In this document: piece by piece, positions 35,177 through 43,899 of the stretch
How positions within the stretch are numbered: the first letter of the stretch is position 1
How the letters are laid out: every line of letters begins with the position of its first letter
Assembly (NCBI GenBank): GCA_002712765.1
Contig: PAUP01000106.1
Location: 1 to 48,754, forward strand
Reading direction: 5' to 3'
Length of the DNA: 48,754 nucleotides
From: Cytophagaceae bacterium
Lineage (GTDB): Bacteria > Bacteroidota > Bacteroidia > Flavobacteriales > Flavobacteriaceae
The notes under the pieces: generated by a model
Databases searched by the model: none
What the model was told of the DNA's origin: nothing
The model's input: only the letters and a program-made list of their open reading frames with translations
Made by a program: the position numbers and the translations under genes

Positions 35177-35638
35177 TTAATAAATCGCCTCAATAGTAAA
35201 TGTGCTTTCGCGAAAAACTATAGACGCTCCTTCGCTTTTACCCAACAACAGTTGTCCTATAGGCGAGGCAACTGCAATGGCGTAGTATATCTGATTATCG
35301 ATCTTTATCTCACCTGCTGGGATAGCTAAGTAATAGTGCGCCTCTGTGGTTTCTATGACACAACCCAGATGTGCAGGTCCCTTTGCCAGTGCTGAAGACA
35401 ATCGATTGCTGATATTTTCTAGTTTTTCAATTTCGGCCAGTTGATGTCCTGCTTTTTCGCGTTCGAGCTGTAGCATAGCGCGTCCGGTTTCATGTTTATC
35501 TCCAGCCGAGCTCTTCGTCTCTTCTTCTAAAGACTTTGACAGTTGTAAAAGCCGCTCATCTATAGCCTTGCGACGGTTAGCGAGTTGTTTTAAACAGGCT
35601 TCTCTCAATTCAGCTTTACAGCTTTCTCTATCTTTCAT
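35177..35638 (-). CDS. GreA/GreB-like elongation-factor family protein
   Basis: 153 residues. An N-terminal helical hairpin (about 1-75, with an acidic DKHE-containing turn) leads to a C-terminal FKBP-like domain (YYLAIPAGEIKID, ASPIGQLLLGKSEG). This is the Gre architecture: the hairpin enters the polymerase secondary channel and its acidic tip stimulates transcript cleavage. It diverges from classical GreA, which is probably encoded elsewhere, so it may be a paralogue that modulates polymerase. A near-copy of the palindrome encodes VFRES near the C-terminus. It overlaps the FAD oxidoreductase gene by 4 nt. Confidence 0.75.
   Translation of the reverse strand: MKDRESCKAELREACLKQLANRRKAIDERLLQLSKSLEEETKSSAGDKHETGRAMLQLEREKAGHQLAEIEKLENISNRLSSALAKGPAHLGCVIETTEAHYYLAIPAGEIKIDNQIYYAIAVASPIGQLLLGKSEGASIVFRESTFTIEAIY
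35204..35215. repeat. Degenerate palindrome copy (12 of 14 bp)
   Basis: GCTTTCGCGAAA followed by AA. Inside the Gre-like gene, read as VFRES. It lies only about 600 bp from perfect copy 5. Confidence 0.6.
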
Positions 35639-36753
35639 ATAACTATACGATCTGCAAGTTGTGTGCCCACACTACTCCCAATGGCTACTCCCATCCCGCC
35701 CAATCGCACCCCGAGATGCACCCTTGGAGTGAGCGTCTTTAGGATTGGTTTTTTTTGAGATCCCACCCCCATAATGCCACTCCATCGATGATCAATCTCA
35801 AAGGGGGTATCGGGCAAAATGACTTCATGCAATAAGGCTTCTAAAGCATTTTGGACTAAAGGCGTTTGTTCTAAAGAGGTGGTCTGTTCTGCATTAAAAT
35901 CCAGATTACGACCTCCGCCTAATAAAATCCTATTATCGATATTTCTAAAATAATAATACCCCTTATCCAGATGAAAAGTGCCTTTTATATCTAGATTTGA
36001 AATGGGGTGCGTTATAAGTACTTGAGCTCTGGCTGGCTCTAGATCATCTACCCCAAATTCTTTGGCAAATCCATTGGTGGTTATACAGAGATGACGTGAT
36101 GCTATTTTACCCAATGTCGTTTCTAAAAGTACTTCACTCCCGAGATCCTCATAAGAAGAAACGGTTGTATTATTGATGATACGTATATCATGAGCTACAG
36201 CCTTTTTGAGAAGATTCAACATCATTTTTCCTGTATCAATTTGACCTTCAAAAGCATTAAAAATAGTCGAAGATTGAATCTTTTGAAAACCAAAACGATT
36301 AGGCACTTCTTTATAAACAGCCCTCTTAAAAATAGGAAACAACATCTCATTAATTTGCTCAATCTGGTTGACACATTCTTTGTGTAATTGAGTGTCCGAT
36401 TGGGTAAATAATTCGTAGCCCCCATGCGCTTGAAAATCTAATGGCTCATCGCCTAGCGTTTCCCGCAGTGTATGTAACCCCTCCCAACGTTGGGCCACCA
36501 ATTCTAAAACCTCTGATTCAGAATGGGTTTGCAAATCATCTAAGATTTCAGAAAGGCTCCCAAAACATGCAAAGCCCGCATTTTTAGTACTCGCACCCTG
36601 TGGTAAGCGGCCACGTTCTAATATAGCAATCTTGGCTTTGGGATACCTTTGGCGTAAGCGCAAACCACAAAATAGACCAACGATACCGCTACCTATTATA
36701 ACAAAGTCTAGCCTGTCTAACCAAGATGATTTTTCCCAATAACTCAAATTCAT
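35635..36753 (-). CDS. FAD-dependent oxidoreductase (DAO family)
   Basis: 372 residues. The N-terminal Rossmann motif VIIGSGIVGLFCGLRL is followed by the ILERG segment and GASTKNAGFACFGS, a flavin-contact region typical of DAO/glycine-oxidase-like enzymes that oxidise amines or amino acids. The C-terminal GGMGVAIGSSVG stretch completes FAD binding. There is no signal peptide. The substrate is not identifiable. The ATGA overlap with the downstream Gre-like gene indicates coupled translation, although no functional link between the two is known. Confidence 0.87.
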   Translation of the reverse strand: MNLSYWEKSSWLDRLDFVIIGSGIVGLFCGLRLRQRYPKAKIAILERGRLPQGASTKNAGFACFGSLSEILDDLQTHSESEVLELVAQRWEGLHTLRETLGDEPLDFQAHGGYELFTQSDTQLHKECVNQIEQINEMLFPIFKRAVYKEVPNRFGFQKIQSSTIFNAFEGQIDTGKMMLNLLKKAVAHDIRIINNTTVSSYEDLGSEVLLETTLGKIASRHLCITTNGFAKEFGVDDLEPARAQVLITHPISNLDIKGTFHLDKGYYYFRNIDNRILLGGGRNLDFNAEQTTSLEQTPLVQNALEALLHEVILPDTPFEIDHRWSGIMGVGSQKKPILKTLTPRVHLGVRLGGMGVAIGSSVGTQLADRIVI

Positions 36754-36844
36754 AACCCAAGTGTTGTGTGAGTAAAAGTAACCCTTCTAAAATAATTTTA
36801 AGCCCTAGTGTTAGTGATCATTTTGATTTACGTCTAAAGTGGCT

Positions 36845-37324
36845 ATGACGCCAAAATTTGTAAGCATTCTCTTTATTTGTGCAACGGTCTTACTCACCAC
36901 ACCTAGCAAGTGGTATACACGGCAGTATAATGCTTCAGGCCAATTGCTAGCCGAAGGATGGCTTGATCAGGACAAAAGAACAGACTTCTGGAAGTGGTAT
37001 CACAACAATGGTAGGTTAGCCTCAGAGGGCCATTATAAGAATGATCACAAATCAGGATATTGGCACTTTTACGACCTCAACGGAAATTTGATCAAGGAAG
37101 GACATTATCAAAACGGAAGGGCCTATAATTGGTGGATTTTTTACGACCTTGTACGCCAAGAAAAAAGGAAAGTACAATTCCAGAACAATCAAAAAAATGG
37201 CTTTTGTTTGGTATACAAAGAAAACAAGCTGCTACAGGTAGAAAAATTTGTTGCCAACAAAAAGACGGGTTCTTGGACCAATTTGCGTGATTTTAAGCGA
37301 GACAATCCAGAGACCACTTTTTAA
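36845..37324 (+). CDS. Secreted MORN-2/YwqK-type repeat protein
   Basis: About 159 residues from the ATG at 36845; a GTG two codons earlier is also possible. A hydrophobic N-terminus (FVSILFICATVLLTTPS) acts as a signal peptide or anchor. It is followed by four to five MORN-2-like units of about 23 residues, such as NNGRLASEGHYKNDHKSGYW and NGNLIKEGHYQNG. Such repeats form beta-meanders in envelope proteins of Bacteroidota; no enzyme activity is expected. It ends 15 nt before the first glycosyltransferase gene and probably heads that operon. Confidence 0.82.
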   Translation: MTPKFVSILFICATVLLTTPSKWYTRQYNASGQLLAEGWLDQDKRTDFWKWYHNNGRLASEGHYKNDHKSGYWHFYDLNGNLIKEGHYQNGRAYNWWIFYDLVRQEKRKVQFQNNQKNGFCLVYKENKLLQVEKFVANKKTGSWTNLRDFKRDNPETTF

Positions 37325-37339
37325 TTGCTACAGCGCCCT

Positions 37340-38035
37340 ATGAACCCAAATATAAAAGTGATTATCCCGGCATACAATGAGCAAGATTCTATAGGTCATG
37401 TCATTGCAGATATCCCAAATAGTGTGGCCGAGGTTATCGTAGTGAGCAATGCCTCCACCGATCAAACCGCTCAGGTGGCGGCCAGTGCAGGAGCAACAGT
37501 GCTCACCGAAATGCGAAAAGGCTATGGTTATGCCTGTCTTAAGGGAATGCAACACATCGCTGCACAAACAGAAACTACAGATATAGTGGTATTCTTAGAT
37601 GGTGATTATTCAGACTATCCTGAGCAATTAACAGAAATTGTACGCCCCATATTAGAACAGGATGTCGATATGGTTATTGGAGCTAGAGATGCACGCTTTC
37701 GCGAAAGCGGATCTATGACCAAACCACAAATTTTTGGAAACTGGCTGGCTACAACCCTCATGCGACTGTTTTTTAATGCCAAATTTACCGACCTAGGGCC
37801 TTTTAGAGCGATAAAATATAAAAGCCTGCTGGCGCTAGGCATGGAAGATAAAACCTATGGCTGGACTGTAGAAATGCAGTTAAAAGTGCTTAAAAAAGGA
37901 ATGCGTTACACAGAAATCCCAGTCAAGTACCGCAACCGCATTGGGGTGTCGAAGGTTTCTGGCACCCTCAAAGGCGCTATATTTGCAGGAGTTAAAATAT
38001 TGGGGTGGATTTTTAAATACAGTTTTAAAAAATGA
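37340..38035 (+). CDS. GT2 glycosyltransferase (dolichyl/undecaprenyl-phosphate sugar synthase type)
   Basis: 231 residues from the ATG at 37340 (MNPNIKVIIPAYNEQ); a TTG five codons upstream is not needed. The GT-A fold is visible: VIIPAYNEQDSI, then FLDGDYSDYPEQL with the DxD metal motif, then GARDARFRESG. The size and the VKYRNRIGVSKVSG tail resemble dolichyl-phosphate mannose synthase-like enzymes that load a sugar onto a polyprenyl phosphate. A perfect palindrome copy encodes RFRES, the only copy in that frame. It is coupled to the next gene by a 4-nt ATGA overlap. Confidence 0.88.
   Translation: MNPNIKVIIPAYNEQDSIGHVIADIPNSVAEVIVVSNASTDQTAQVAASAGATVLTEMRKGYGYACLKGMQHIAAQTETTDIVVFLDGDYSDYPEQLTEIVRPILEQDVDMVIGARDARFRESGSMTKPQIFGNWLATTLMRLFFNAKFTDLGPFRAIKYKSLLALGMEDKTYGWTVEMQLKVLKKGMRYTEIPVKYRNRIGVSKVSGTLKGAIFAGVKILGWIFKYSFKK
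37695..37708. repeat. Palindrome GCTTTCGCGAAAGC, copy 6
   Basis: Perfect; extends to 16 bp. Inside the first GT2 gene, read as RFRES (third frame). Confidence 0.95.
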
Positions 38036-39522
38036 TTTTAGAGTCAATTATTATCATCATATATACCATCGCCCTACTGATCATTTTTGCATACAGTTTG
38101 TCGCAGCTCAACCTGCTTTTTAACTATTTACGCGCACAACGCAAAAAGGACGACACCCCTAAGTTTAATTTTTCTGATCCCGAACAAATCCCGCTAGTCA
38201 CCATACAGCTACCCGTTTATAATGAGCTATATGTCATGGAAAGGCTTTTGGACAATATTGCCTTGTTGACCTATCCAAAAGACAAATTAGAAATCCAAGT
38301 GCTAGACGATAGCACAGACGAATCCCTAGCCACCACGGCCGCTCACATCGAGCGCTTACGTCAAAGCGGTCTCGATATTTATCACGTCACTAGAACCGAC
38401 AGGTCTGGGTTTAAAGCTGGGGCGCTCAAAGAAGGATTAAAAATTGCCAAGGGAGAATACATCGCGATTTTTGATGCCGATTTCTTACCAGAACCCAATT
38501 GGTTGCAACGTACCGTACCCTACTTTAGAGATCGCAATATAGGTGTGGTACAAACCCGTTGGAGTCATATCAATCGCAACTATTCACTGTTAACCAAGGT
38601 ACAGGCTTTTGCTTTGGACGCGCATTTTACCCTTGAGCAAGTAGGGCGTAATAGTCAGGGTCATTTTATCAATTTTAACGGCACCGCTGGGATCTGGCGT
38701 AAACAATGCATACTAGATGCGGGCAATTGGGAAGGAGACACTCTTACCGAAGATCTTGACTTGAGCTACAGAGCCCAACTCAAAAACTGGAAGTTTAAGT
38801 ATCTCGAAGATGTACAAACCCCTGCCGAGTTACCTGTGGTTATTAGCGCTGCTCGCTCACAACAGTTTCGTTGGAATAAAGGAGGGGCAGAGAACTTTCA
38901 AAAAATGCTCAAAAAGGTAGTTAGAAGTAAGCATATAACGGCTAAGACCAAAGCACATGGCATTTTGCATTTACTCAATAGCACTATGTTTTTAAATGTA
39001 CTCATTGTAGGATTGTTAAGTATACCTATGCTGTACATTAAAAATGAATACGCACATCTCAAGCCCTATTTTTATGTGATGAGTTTCTTTGTCTTGAGCA
39101 CCGTGATTTTCTTTATCTGTTATTGGTATATGTTTAAGAATATTTACGGGGGAGGTCTTAAACAGTTTATCAAATATATCGGGATGTTTTTTACCTTTTT
39201 TAGCATTGCTATGGGCTTTTCGCTACATAACTCTATCGCGGTAATAGAAGGTCATTTAGGCAAACGTAGTGAGTTTGTACGCACCCCAAAATTTAATATC
39301 AACACCTTAAAAGACAGCTGGAAGGGCAACAAATACCTCAAGAAAAACATCTCCCTTAATGTTATTTTTGAAGGACTGCTTATGCTGTATTTTGGCTTTG
39401 GCATGTATCTGGCTTTTGTGGTAGGGGATCAAGGTGGAGATTTTGGATTATTCCCTTTTCACCTCATGCTTTTTTTGGGATTTGGTTTCGTCTTTTTTAA
39501 ATCGCTAACTTCCAAAGCGTGA
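38032..39522 (+). CDS. Membrane GT2 glycosyltransferase (cellulose synthase-like)
   Basis: 496 residues. An N-terminal helix is followed by a cytoplasmic GT-A domain, with VLDDSTDES, DADFLPEPNWL (DxD), the TED motif in LTEDLDLSYR and the processive-enzyme motif QQFRW. Three to four C-terminal helices complete the protein. The D-DxD-D-QxxRW set places it with processive or ceramide-glucosyltransferase-like synthases, which make glycolipids or polymers at the membrane from nucleotide sugars. It is translationally coupled on both sides (4-nt overlaps). Confidence 0.9.
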   Translation: MILESIIIIIYTIALLIIFAYSLSQLNLLFNYLRAQRKKDDTPKFNFSDPEQIPLVTIQLPVYNELYVMERLLDNIALLTYPKDKLEIQVLDDSTDESLATTAAHIERLRQSGLDIYHVTRTDRSGFKAGALKEGLKIAKGEYIAIFDADFLPEPNWLQRTVPYFRDRNIGVVQTRWSHINRNYSLLTKVQAFALDAHFTLEQVGRNSQGHFINFNGTAGIWRKQCILDAGNWEGDTLTEDLDLSYRAQLKNWKFKYLEDVQTPAELPVVISAARSQQFRWNKGGAENFQKMLKKVVRSKHITAKTKAHGILHLLNSTMFLNVLIVGLLSIPMLYIKNEYAHLKPYFYVMSFFVLSTVIFFICYWYMFKNIYGGGLKQFIKYIGMFFTFFSIAMGFSLHNSIAVIEGHLGKRSEFVRTPKFNINTLKDSWKGNKYLKKNISLNVIFEGLLMLYFGFGMYLAFVVGDQGGDFGLFPFHLMLFLGFGFVFFKSLTSKA

Positions 39523-40922
39523 TTCCTGCCTTTTTGAAATACCAAAAAATACCTTTACTCTTTGGCCTATTACTGTCGCTGTTCTATCTCAGTTTTGCCT
39601 ATGATCTTGATCGAGGCGATTTTACCAAACTCATTTTACTTTACACCGCTTGTTTTCTCATTAGTTACAAACTCATTGAGATAGGAAAGTCCAATTTTTT
39701 ATTGCTAGGAGGTATAGCGATTGGGCTGCGATTGTTGTTTCTACCGGCCATACCTAATCTCTCACAAGATTTTTATCGATTTATCTGGGATGGACGTATG
39801 TTATTACAAGGGTTCAATCCCTATTTGACGACTCCAGAAAGCTTTATGATTGCCCAAGAGTACGACATAGTCCATCAATCTCGGACCTTAGTGCAAGGCA
39901 TGGGCGCCTTAAATGCTAGTAATTATACCAATTACCCTCCTATAAATCAGTTTCTATTTGGCATCGCCGCTTTTCTATCAGGAAAGAGCATTACCACGAG
40001 TGTGGTGGTTTTAAGAGTGATAATTATACTGGCAGATATTGGCATACTGATTTATGGTCGCAAGCTATTGCAAAAATTGAAGTTGCCAGAGTATCAAGTT
40101 TTTTGGTATGTACTCAATCCCTTTATCATTATAGAAATGACGGGCAATCTTCATTTCGAATCTGTGATGTTATTCTTTTTGGTAATGGCCTTATACCTAT
40201 TGCTATGTCGCAGGTGGATATGGAGTAGTATTTTCTTTGCGTTTTCAATTTCGGTCAAATTGATTCCTTTGATGCTGTTGCCGTTGGCGTTTCAATTTTT
40301 ACTGTCTGACCGCTCTAGCGTTTTTAGGTATGGCCAGCTATTGCATAGACCGCAACTAATAATAAAACGCATACCCCGACTCATTGCATTTTACGGCCTC
40401 ACCTTAGGCGTGGTGGTAGTGAGTTTCTTTCCATTTTTGGAAGGTCAATTTTACGACAATTTTGGAGCTTCGGTGGCTTTGTGGTTTCAAAAATTTGAAT
40501 TTAATGCCAGTATCTACTACATCATAAGGTGGATTGGATTTCAAACCATAGGCTGGAATATTATTGCCGATGTGGGTAAAATTCTTCCTCTTATCGTGAC
40601 CGGAATCATCTTAGTTATTTCGTTTTTCCGAAAAAATAGCGATGCGCTAGCTATGATAAGCGCGATGTTATTGAGCATATCGGTGTATTTTTTATTGTCT
40701 ACTACCGTTCATCCCTGGTATATAGCCACCCCCTTACTTTTAGGCATTTTTACCCGATATCGATTTCCAATGCTTTGGAGTCTTATGGTTTTTTTGAGTT
40801 ATTCGGCCTACGGCAACGACGGGTTTAAGGAACACTTCGGCCTTATTGCCCTTGAATACCTAGTGGTAATTGGCTTGGCAATCTATGAAATGAGTTATCC
40901 TAAACGACGTCCTATTTTTTAG
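39519..40922 (+). CDS. GT-C polyprenyl-phosphate-dependent mannosyltransferase-like membrane protein
   Basis: 467 residues starting with GTG, overlapping the previous stop (GTGA). About 10-12 membrane helices are predicted. The first large loop has PNLSQDFYRFIWDGRMLLQGFNPY, the acidic catalytic-loop pattern of GT-C enzymes of the DUF2029/mannosyltransferase type, which use a lipid-linked sugar. Together with the upstream polyprenyl-phosphate sugar synthase it could form a donor-maker and donor-user pair. Its last 11 nt overlap the converging ArnT-like gene. Confidence 0.82.
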   Translation: MIPAFLKYQKIPLLFGLLLSLFYLSFAYDLDRGDFTKLILLYTACFLISYKLIEIGKSNFLLLGGIAIGLRLLFLPAIPNLSQDFYRFIWDGRMLLQGFNPYLTTPESFMIAQEYDIVHQSRTLVQGMGALNASNYTNYPPINQFLFGIAAFLSGKSITTSVVVLRVIIILADIGILIYGRKLLQKLKLPEYQVFWYVLNPFIIIEMTGNLHFESVMLFFLVMALYLLLCRRWIWSSIFFAFSISVKLIPLMLLPLAFQFLLSDRSSVFRYGQLLHRPQLIIKRIPRLIAFYGLTLGVVVVSFFPFLEGQFYDNFGASVALWFQKFEFNASIYYIIRWIGFQTIGWNIIADVGKILPLIVTGIILVISFFRKNSDALAMISAMLLSISVYFLLSTTVHPWYIATPLLLGIFTRYRFPMLWSLMVFLSYSAYGNDGFKEHFGLIALEYLVVIGLAIYEMSYPKRRPIF

Positions 40923-42537
40923 TGATGTGATAGACTAAGGCAGTTTTGCGTTTGCGATAATTGCGATCTGTTTTGTCTACTAGATTGATATCTATAGTAT
41001 CAATGAGCGTCATTTTAAAATTTGCTTTCTCAGGCACTAATTTTGTTTGACAAGCAGTGCAGCTCAAGAGCAAGGCAGGAATTTCAAGAGCACCGCTAGT
41101 GATGTCTGTACTATCTACGCGAGGGATTTTATCACCATAAGCCCACACCAATTCTGGACTGGTAAAACGATAAGCATACACTGGCAGTTGTGGCGCTGTC
41201 TCAAGCGCTCGAAAGGCGTTTGTTTTTGTAGTAGTAGTTTGGGTTGTATCCAGCACACTCAACACGCTAAGCGTCCCAAAAACAGTACCTACTACCGTGG
41301 TAAGAAATAGCGCGTATATACGTTTTTGCTTGAGCCATACAAACATCGCTATCCCACAGCAAGTGGTGATCAACACGCTTAAAATTCCCAAAATATAGAG
41401 CACGGTATCCTCAAACACAATCATATAGATACCCCCTAAGAAAGTGAAGACAAACACTGAGGCTATCAATCCAAAATTGAGATAGACTGCTAGACGCTCT
41501 TTTAACTTATCTATCCCTTTAAAATGCTTAATGAGATACGTGATATAAAAACCAATATTAATCGCAAGCGGCACTAATACGGGCATGAGATATCTCGATT
41601 TCTTTTCGGGAATGATTGATAGTAATACAACAGCTAGCAGTGTCCACCAGAAACTCAGGAGATAGCCCTTTTTATGGGTCACTCTTTTTATGAGATAAGG
41701 GTATACTAGACTAATAAAGGCGGGTAGCACCCATAAACCACTTTGAATAAAAAAACTCCAATAATAGTAAAATGGCCGTACATTATAACTCGTCCAATTA
41801 GCAGTTTCCTTTTGAGCTATTTTGGCAAAAGTTTCTGGATCTTCAACGCGTACATAAAAATACCAACTAAAGCCTAAGAGGAGCCCTGCAATTAATACGG
41901 GTAGCAACCATGACCAATGCTGGACAAAGGATCTATGAACAATCCCAAAATAAGCGATCAAAAAAGGCAGTAATAGCACATATACAGATACTGGCCCTTT
42001 GCTAAGTACCGAACAGCCTATACATAATATAGCGGCAAGATAACTACTCCAGGATGGGCTACTGAACTGAGTTGCCTTAACGATAAAATAAATGGCCGTA
42101 AGCATAAATCCGTGCGCATAAATATCCCAAGGCGCTTCAAAAATGATCAGAATAACATAAAGCGAGGTCACCGTGATCAGGCCATTAATGAGCCCCTGTC
42201 TTTTAGAAAGGGATAGCTTTCGCGAAAGCAAATAGGACATCACTCCTGTAAGCATCACCATCAGTACCGCGGGTAAGCGCAATCCCCAAAGACTATCGAT
42301 ACCAAAAATTAAAGCGCTAAGTGCAGTAAGCCAGGTAGGCAACGGTGGTTTTTGATATCGTGGCTCTCCGTTCATCGTGGTTAAGATCCAATGATTATCG
42401 GTGAGCATCTCTCGTGCGCTAATAAAATTACGAGCCTCCATTATAGTAACTTCCAATACATCCAAAAAAGGTAACAACATCACCCCTACCACAAGTAGGA
42501 TAGTAAGTATGGGGCGTTTTTCGAATAAGGCTAACAC
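40912..42537 (-). CDS. ArnT/PMT-like glycosyltransferase (GT83/GT39 family)
   Basis: 541 residues, GTG start. About 12 helices are followed by a C-terminal periplasmic domain. The first loop, MEARNFISAREMLTDNHW followed by PRYQKPPLPTWL, is the catalytic and donor-binding signature of PMT_2/ArnT enzymes that transfer a sugar from undecaprenyl phosphate to lipid A or proteins. It is downstream of a LAB_N protein and a GT2 of ArnC type, so the trio can make a lipid-linked sugar, move it across the membrane and attach it. A perfect palindrome copy encodes LSRK. Confidence 0.9.
   Translation of the reverse strand: MLALFEKRPILTILLVVGVMLLPFLDVLEVTIMEARNFISAREMLTDNHWILTTMNGEPRYQKPPLPTWLTALSALIFGIDSLWGLRLPAVLMVMLTGVMSYLLSRKLSLSKRQGLINGLITVTSLYVILIIFEAPWDIYAHGFMLTAIYFIVKATQFSSPSWSSYLAAILCIGCSVLSKGPVSVYVLLLPFLIAYFGIVHRSFVQHWSWLLPVLIAGLLLGFSWYFYVRVEDPETFAKIAQKETANWTSYNVRPFYYYWSFFIQSGLWVLPAFISLVYPYLIKRVTHKKGYLLSFWWTLLAVVLLSIIPEKKSRYLMPVLVPLAINIGFYITYLIKHFKGIDKLKERLAVYLNFGLIASVFVFTFLGGIYMIVFEDTVLYILGILSVLITTCCGIAMFVWLKQKRIYALFLTTVVGTVFGTLSVLSVLDTTQTTTTKTNAFRALETAPQLPVYAYRFTSPELVWAYGDKIPRVDSTDITSGALEIPALLLSCTACQTKLVPEKANFKMTLIDTIDINLVDKTDRNYRKRKTALVYHITKK
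42216..42229. repeat. Palindrome GCTTTCGCGAAAGC, copy 7
   Basis: Perfect 14 bp; the flanking bases do not pair. Inside the ArnT-like gene, read as LSRK. Confidence 0.95.
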
Positions 42538-43148
42538 TAGGATTTACGGTATAACATAATATTGCGGGTATAAATAATCGCCCCCAATACGTTTGACAAG
42601 ATAAGCACAACATCCTGTCTAAAGATAAAATAAGTTAAGGTCATCAAACCACCTACCAAGCTCAAGATCCAAAACCCTAGAGGAAGGGTGGCCTCTTTAT
42701 GCTTTTCGGCATAGAGCCACTGATAGACAAAACGCAAAGTAAAAACAACCTGAGCTACTACCCCGAGTATCAATAACCATTGGGCAATTTCAGGATTATT
42801 GAGCAGCTTTCTAATGTCGTAACTCCCATTGTTATAACCGTAAATAACGATTAGAATAGGAATGAGAAAAAAGGCCAGTTGAATCCCTTTGGGCAAGCGT
42901 TTCCACTGTTGTTGGAGTTGTAGGTTTCTGATGTAGATAAAATAGGTGAGCACCTGACCCAACATTAAGGCAAAATCAACTCTTAAATAGCCGTAGATAA
43001 ACAGCAAAAAAGAGCCAGACAAACTAAGCCACCAAAAGGTTAAGGGCGTCACCGATGCCTTTTGCTTTTCTGAAAGTAACCATTGAGAAAACATACGGGC
43101 ACCAAAAAGGAGCTGAGCAATAATGGCTATGATGGATAACTTATCCAC
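42537..43148 (-). CDS. Two-repeat LAB_N membrane protein
   Basis: 203 residues, GTG start. It has two tandem copies of the small LAB_N module (lipid A disaccharide synthase N-terminal-like): QLLFGARMFSQWLLSEKQK and QVVFTLRFVYQWLYAEKHK each open a unit of about three helices. The internal duplication resembles small transporters and flippases. LAB_N genes often stand between a polyprenyl-phosphate glycosyltransferase and an ArnT-like enzyme, so a flippase-like role for the lipid-linked sugar is plausible but unproven. It overlaps both neighbours (8 nt with the GT2 gene and 1 nt with the ArnT-like gene). Confidence 0.85.
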   Translation of the reverse strand: MDKLSIIAIIAQLLFGARMFSQWLLSEKQKASVTPLTFWWLSLSGSFLLFIYGYLRVDFALMLGQVLTYFIYIRNLQLQQQWKRLPKGIQLAFFLIPILIVIYGYNNGSYDIRKLLNNPEIAQWLLILGVVAQVVFTLRFVYQWLYAEKHKEATLPLGFWILSLVGGLMTLTYFIFRQDVVLILSNVLGAIIYTRNIMLYRKS

Positions 43149-43860
43149 GATTTGTGGTTCTTATCTCATAACGGATGTACTTTTTCTTCATCCATAAATA
43201 GGCAAAACAGTCCATCAAAGGGCCCAGTAAACGATTCCAAACCCCAAATTTGGCCTCACCAGCAGTTCTAGGAAAGTGACGTACGGGCACTTGCTTGATA
43301 CGTCCTTTTTGAAGTAAAATCATCGCAGGCAAAAAACGATGCAGGCCTTTAAACATAGGGATGCGCTTGGCATAGTCTGTCCTAATAATCTTGAGCGGGC
43401 AGCCTGTGTCATCCATACCGTCATGGGGAAAAGATCGTCTAATCCCATTGGCAATTTTGGAAGACATGTTTTTAACAAAACTGTCTTTTCTATCGGCGCG
43501 TACCCCTGTGACCAATTCATTATCGTCTATGTGTTCAAGAAGCACATTAAAATCGTCTGGCGTGGTTTGTAAATCGCTGTCTATATAACCCACCAATTCG
43601 GTATCAGCTTGATCAAATCCTGCCTTGATGGCAGCGCTAAGGCCACAATTTTCTTTAAAAGCAATAAATTCAAAAGCAGCGTTTCTCTCGCAAATCGCTT
43701 CGATCAATTGTTGACTGCTATCTTTAGACCCGTCATTGACAAAGAGCACTTTACTAGCTGCCTTTGCCTGCTCAAAATAGGAGAGAAAAGCCTTTTCTAC
43801 TCGTAGTAGATTATCTTCTTCATTGTAAACAGGAACGACAATGGTTAAACGGTACTTCAT
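43141..43860 (-). CDS. GT2 glycosyltransferase of ArnC/polyprenyl-phosphate type
   Basis: 239 residues. The GT-A pattern is VVPVYNEEDNLLRVEKAF, FVNDGSKDSS and GYIDSDLQTTPDDF (DxD), with the later MDDTGCPLKIIRTDYA segment typical of ArnC-like enzymes that transfer a sugar to undecaprenyl phosphate. There are no C-terminal membrane helices, unlike full-length ArnC, so it is a cytoplasmic, membrane-associated form. It is the first gene of the GT2-LAB_N-ArnT-like operon. Confidence 0.9.
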   Translation of the reverse strand: MKYRLTIVVPVYNEEDNLLRVEKAFLSYFEQAKAASKVLFVNDGSKDSSQQLIEAICERNAAFEFIAFKENCGLSAAIKAGFDQADTELVGYIDSDLQTTPDDFNVLLEHIDDNELVTGVRADRKDSFVKNMSSKIANGIRRSFPHDGMDDTGCPLKIIRTDYAKRIPMFKGLHRFLPAMILLQKGRIKQVPVRHFPRTAGEAKFGVWNRLLGPLMDCFAYLWMKKKYIRYEIRTTNRG

Positions 43861-43899
43861 ACGCTTTGACTTATAGCTAACTTGGCGCTTAGGTTGGAG

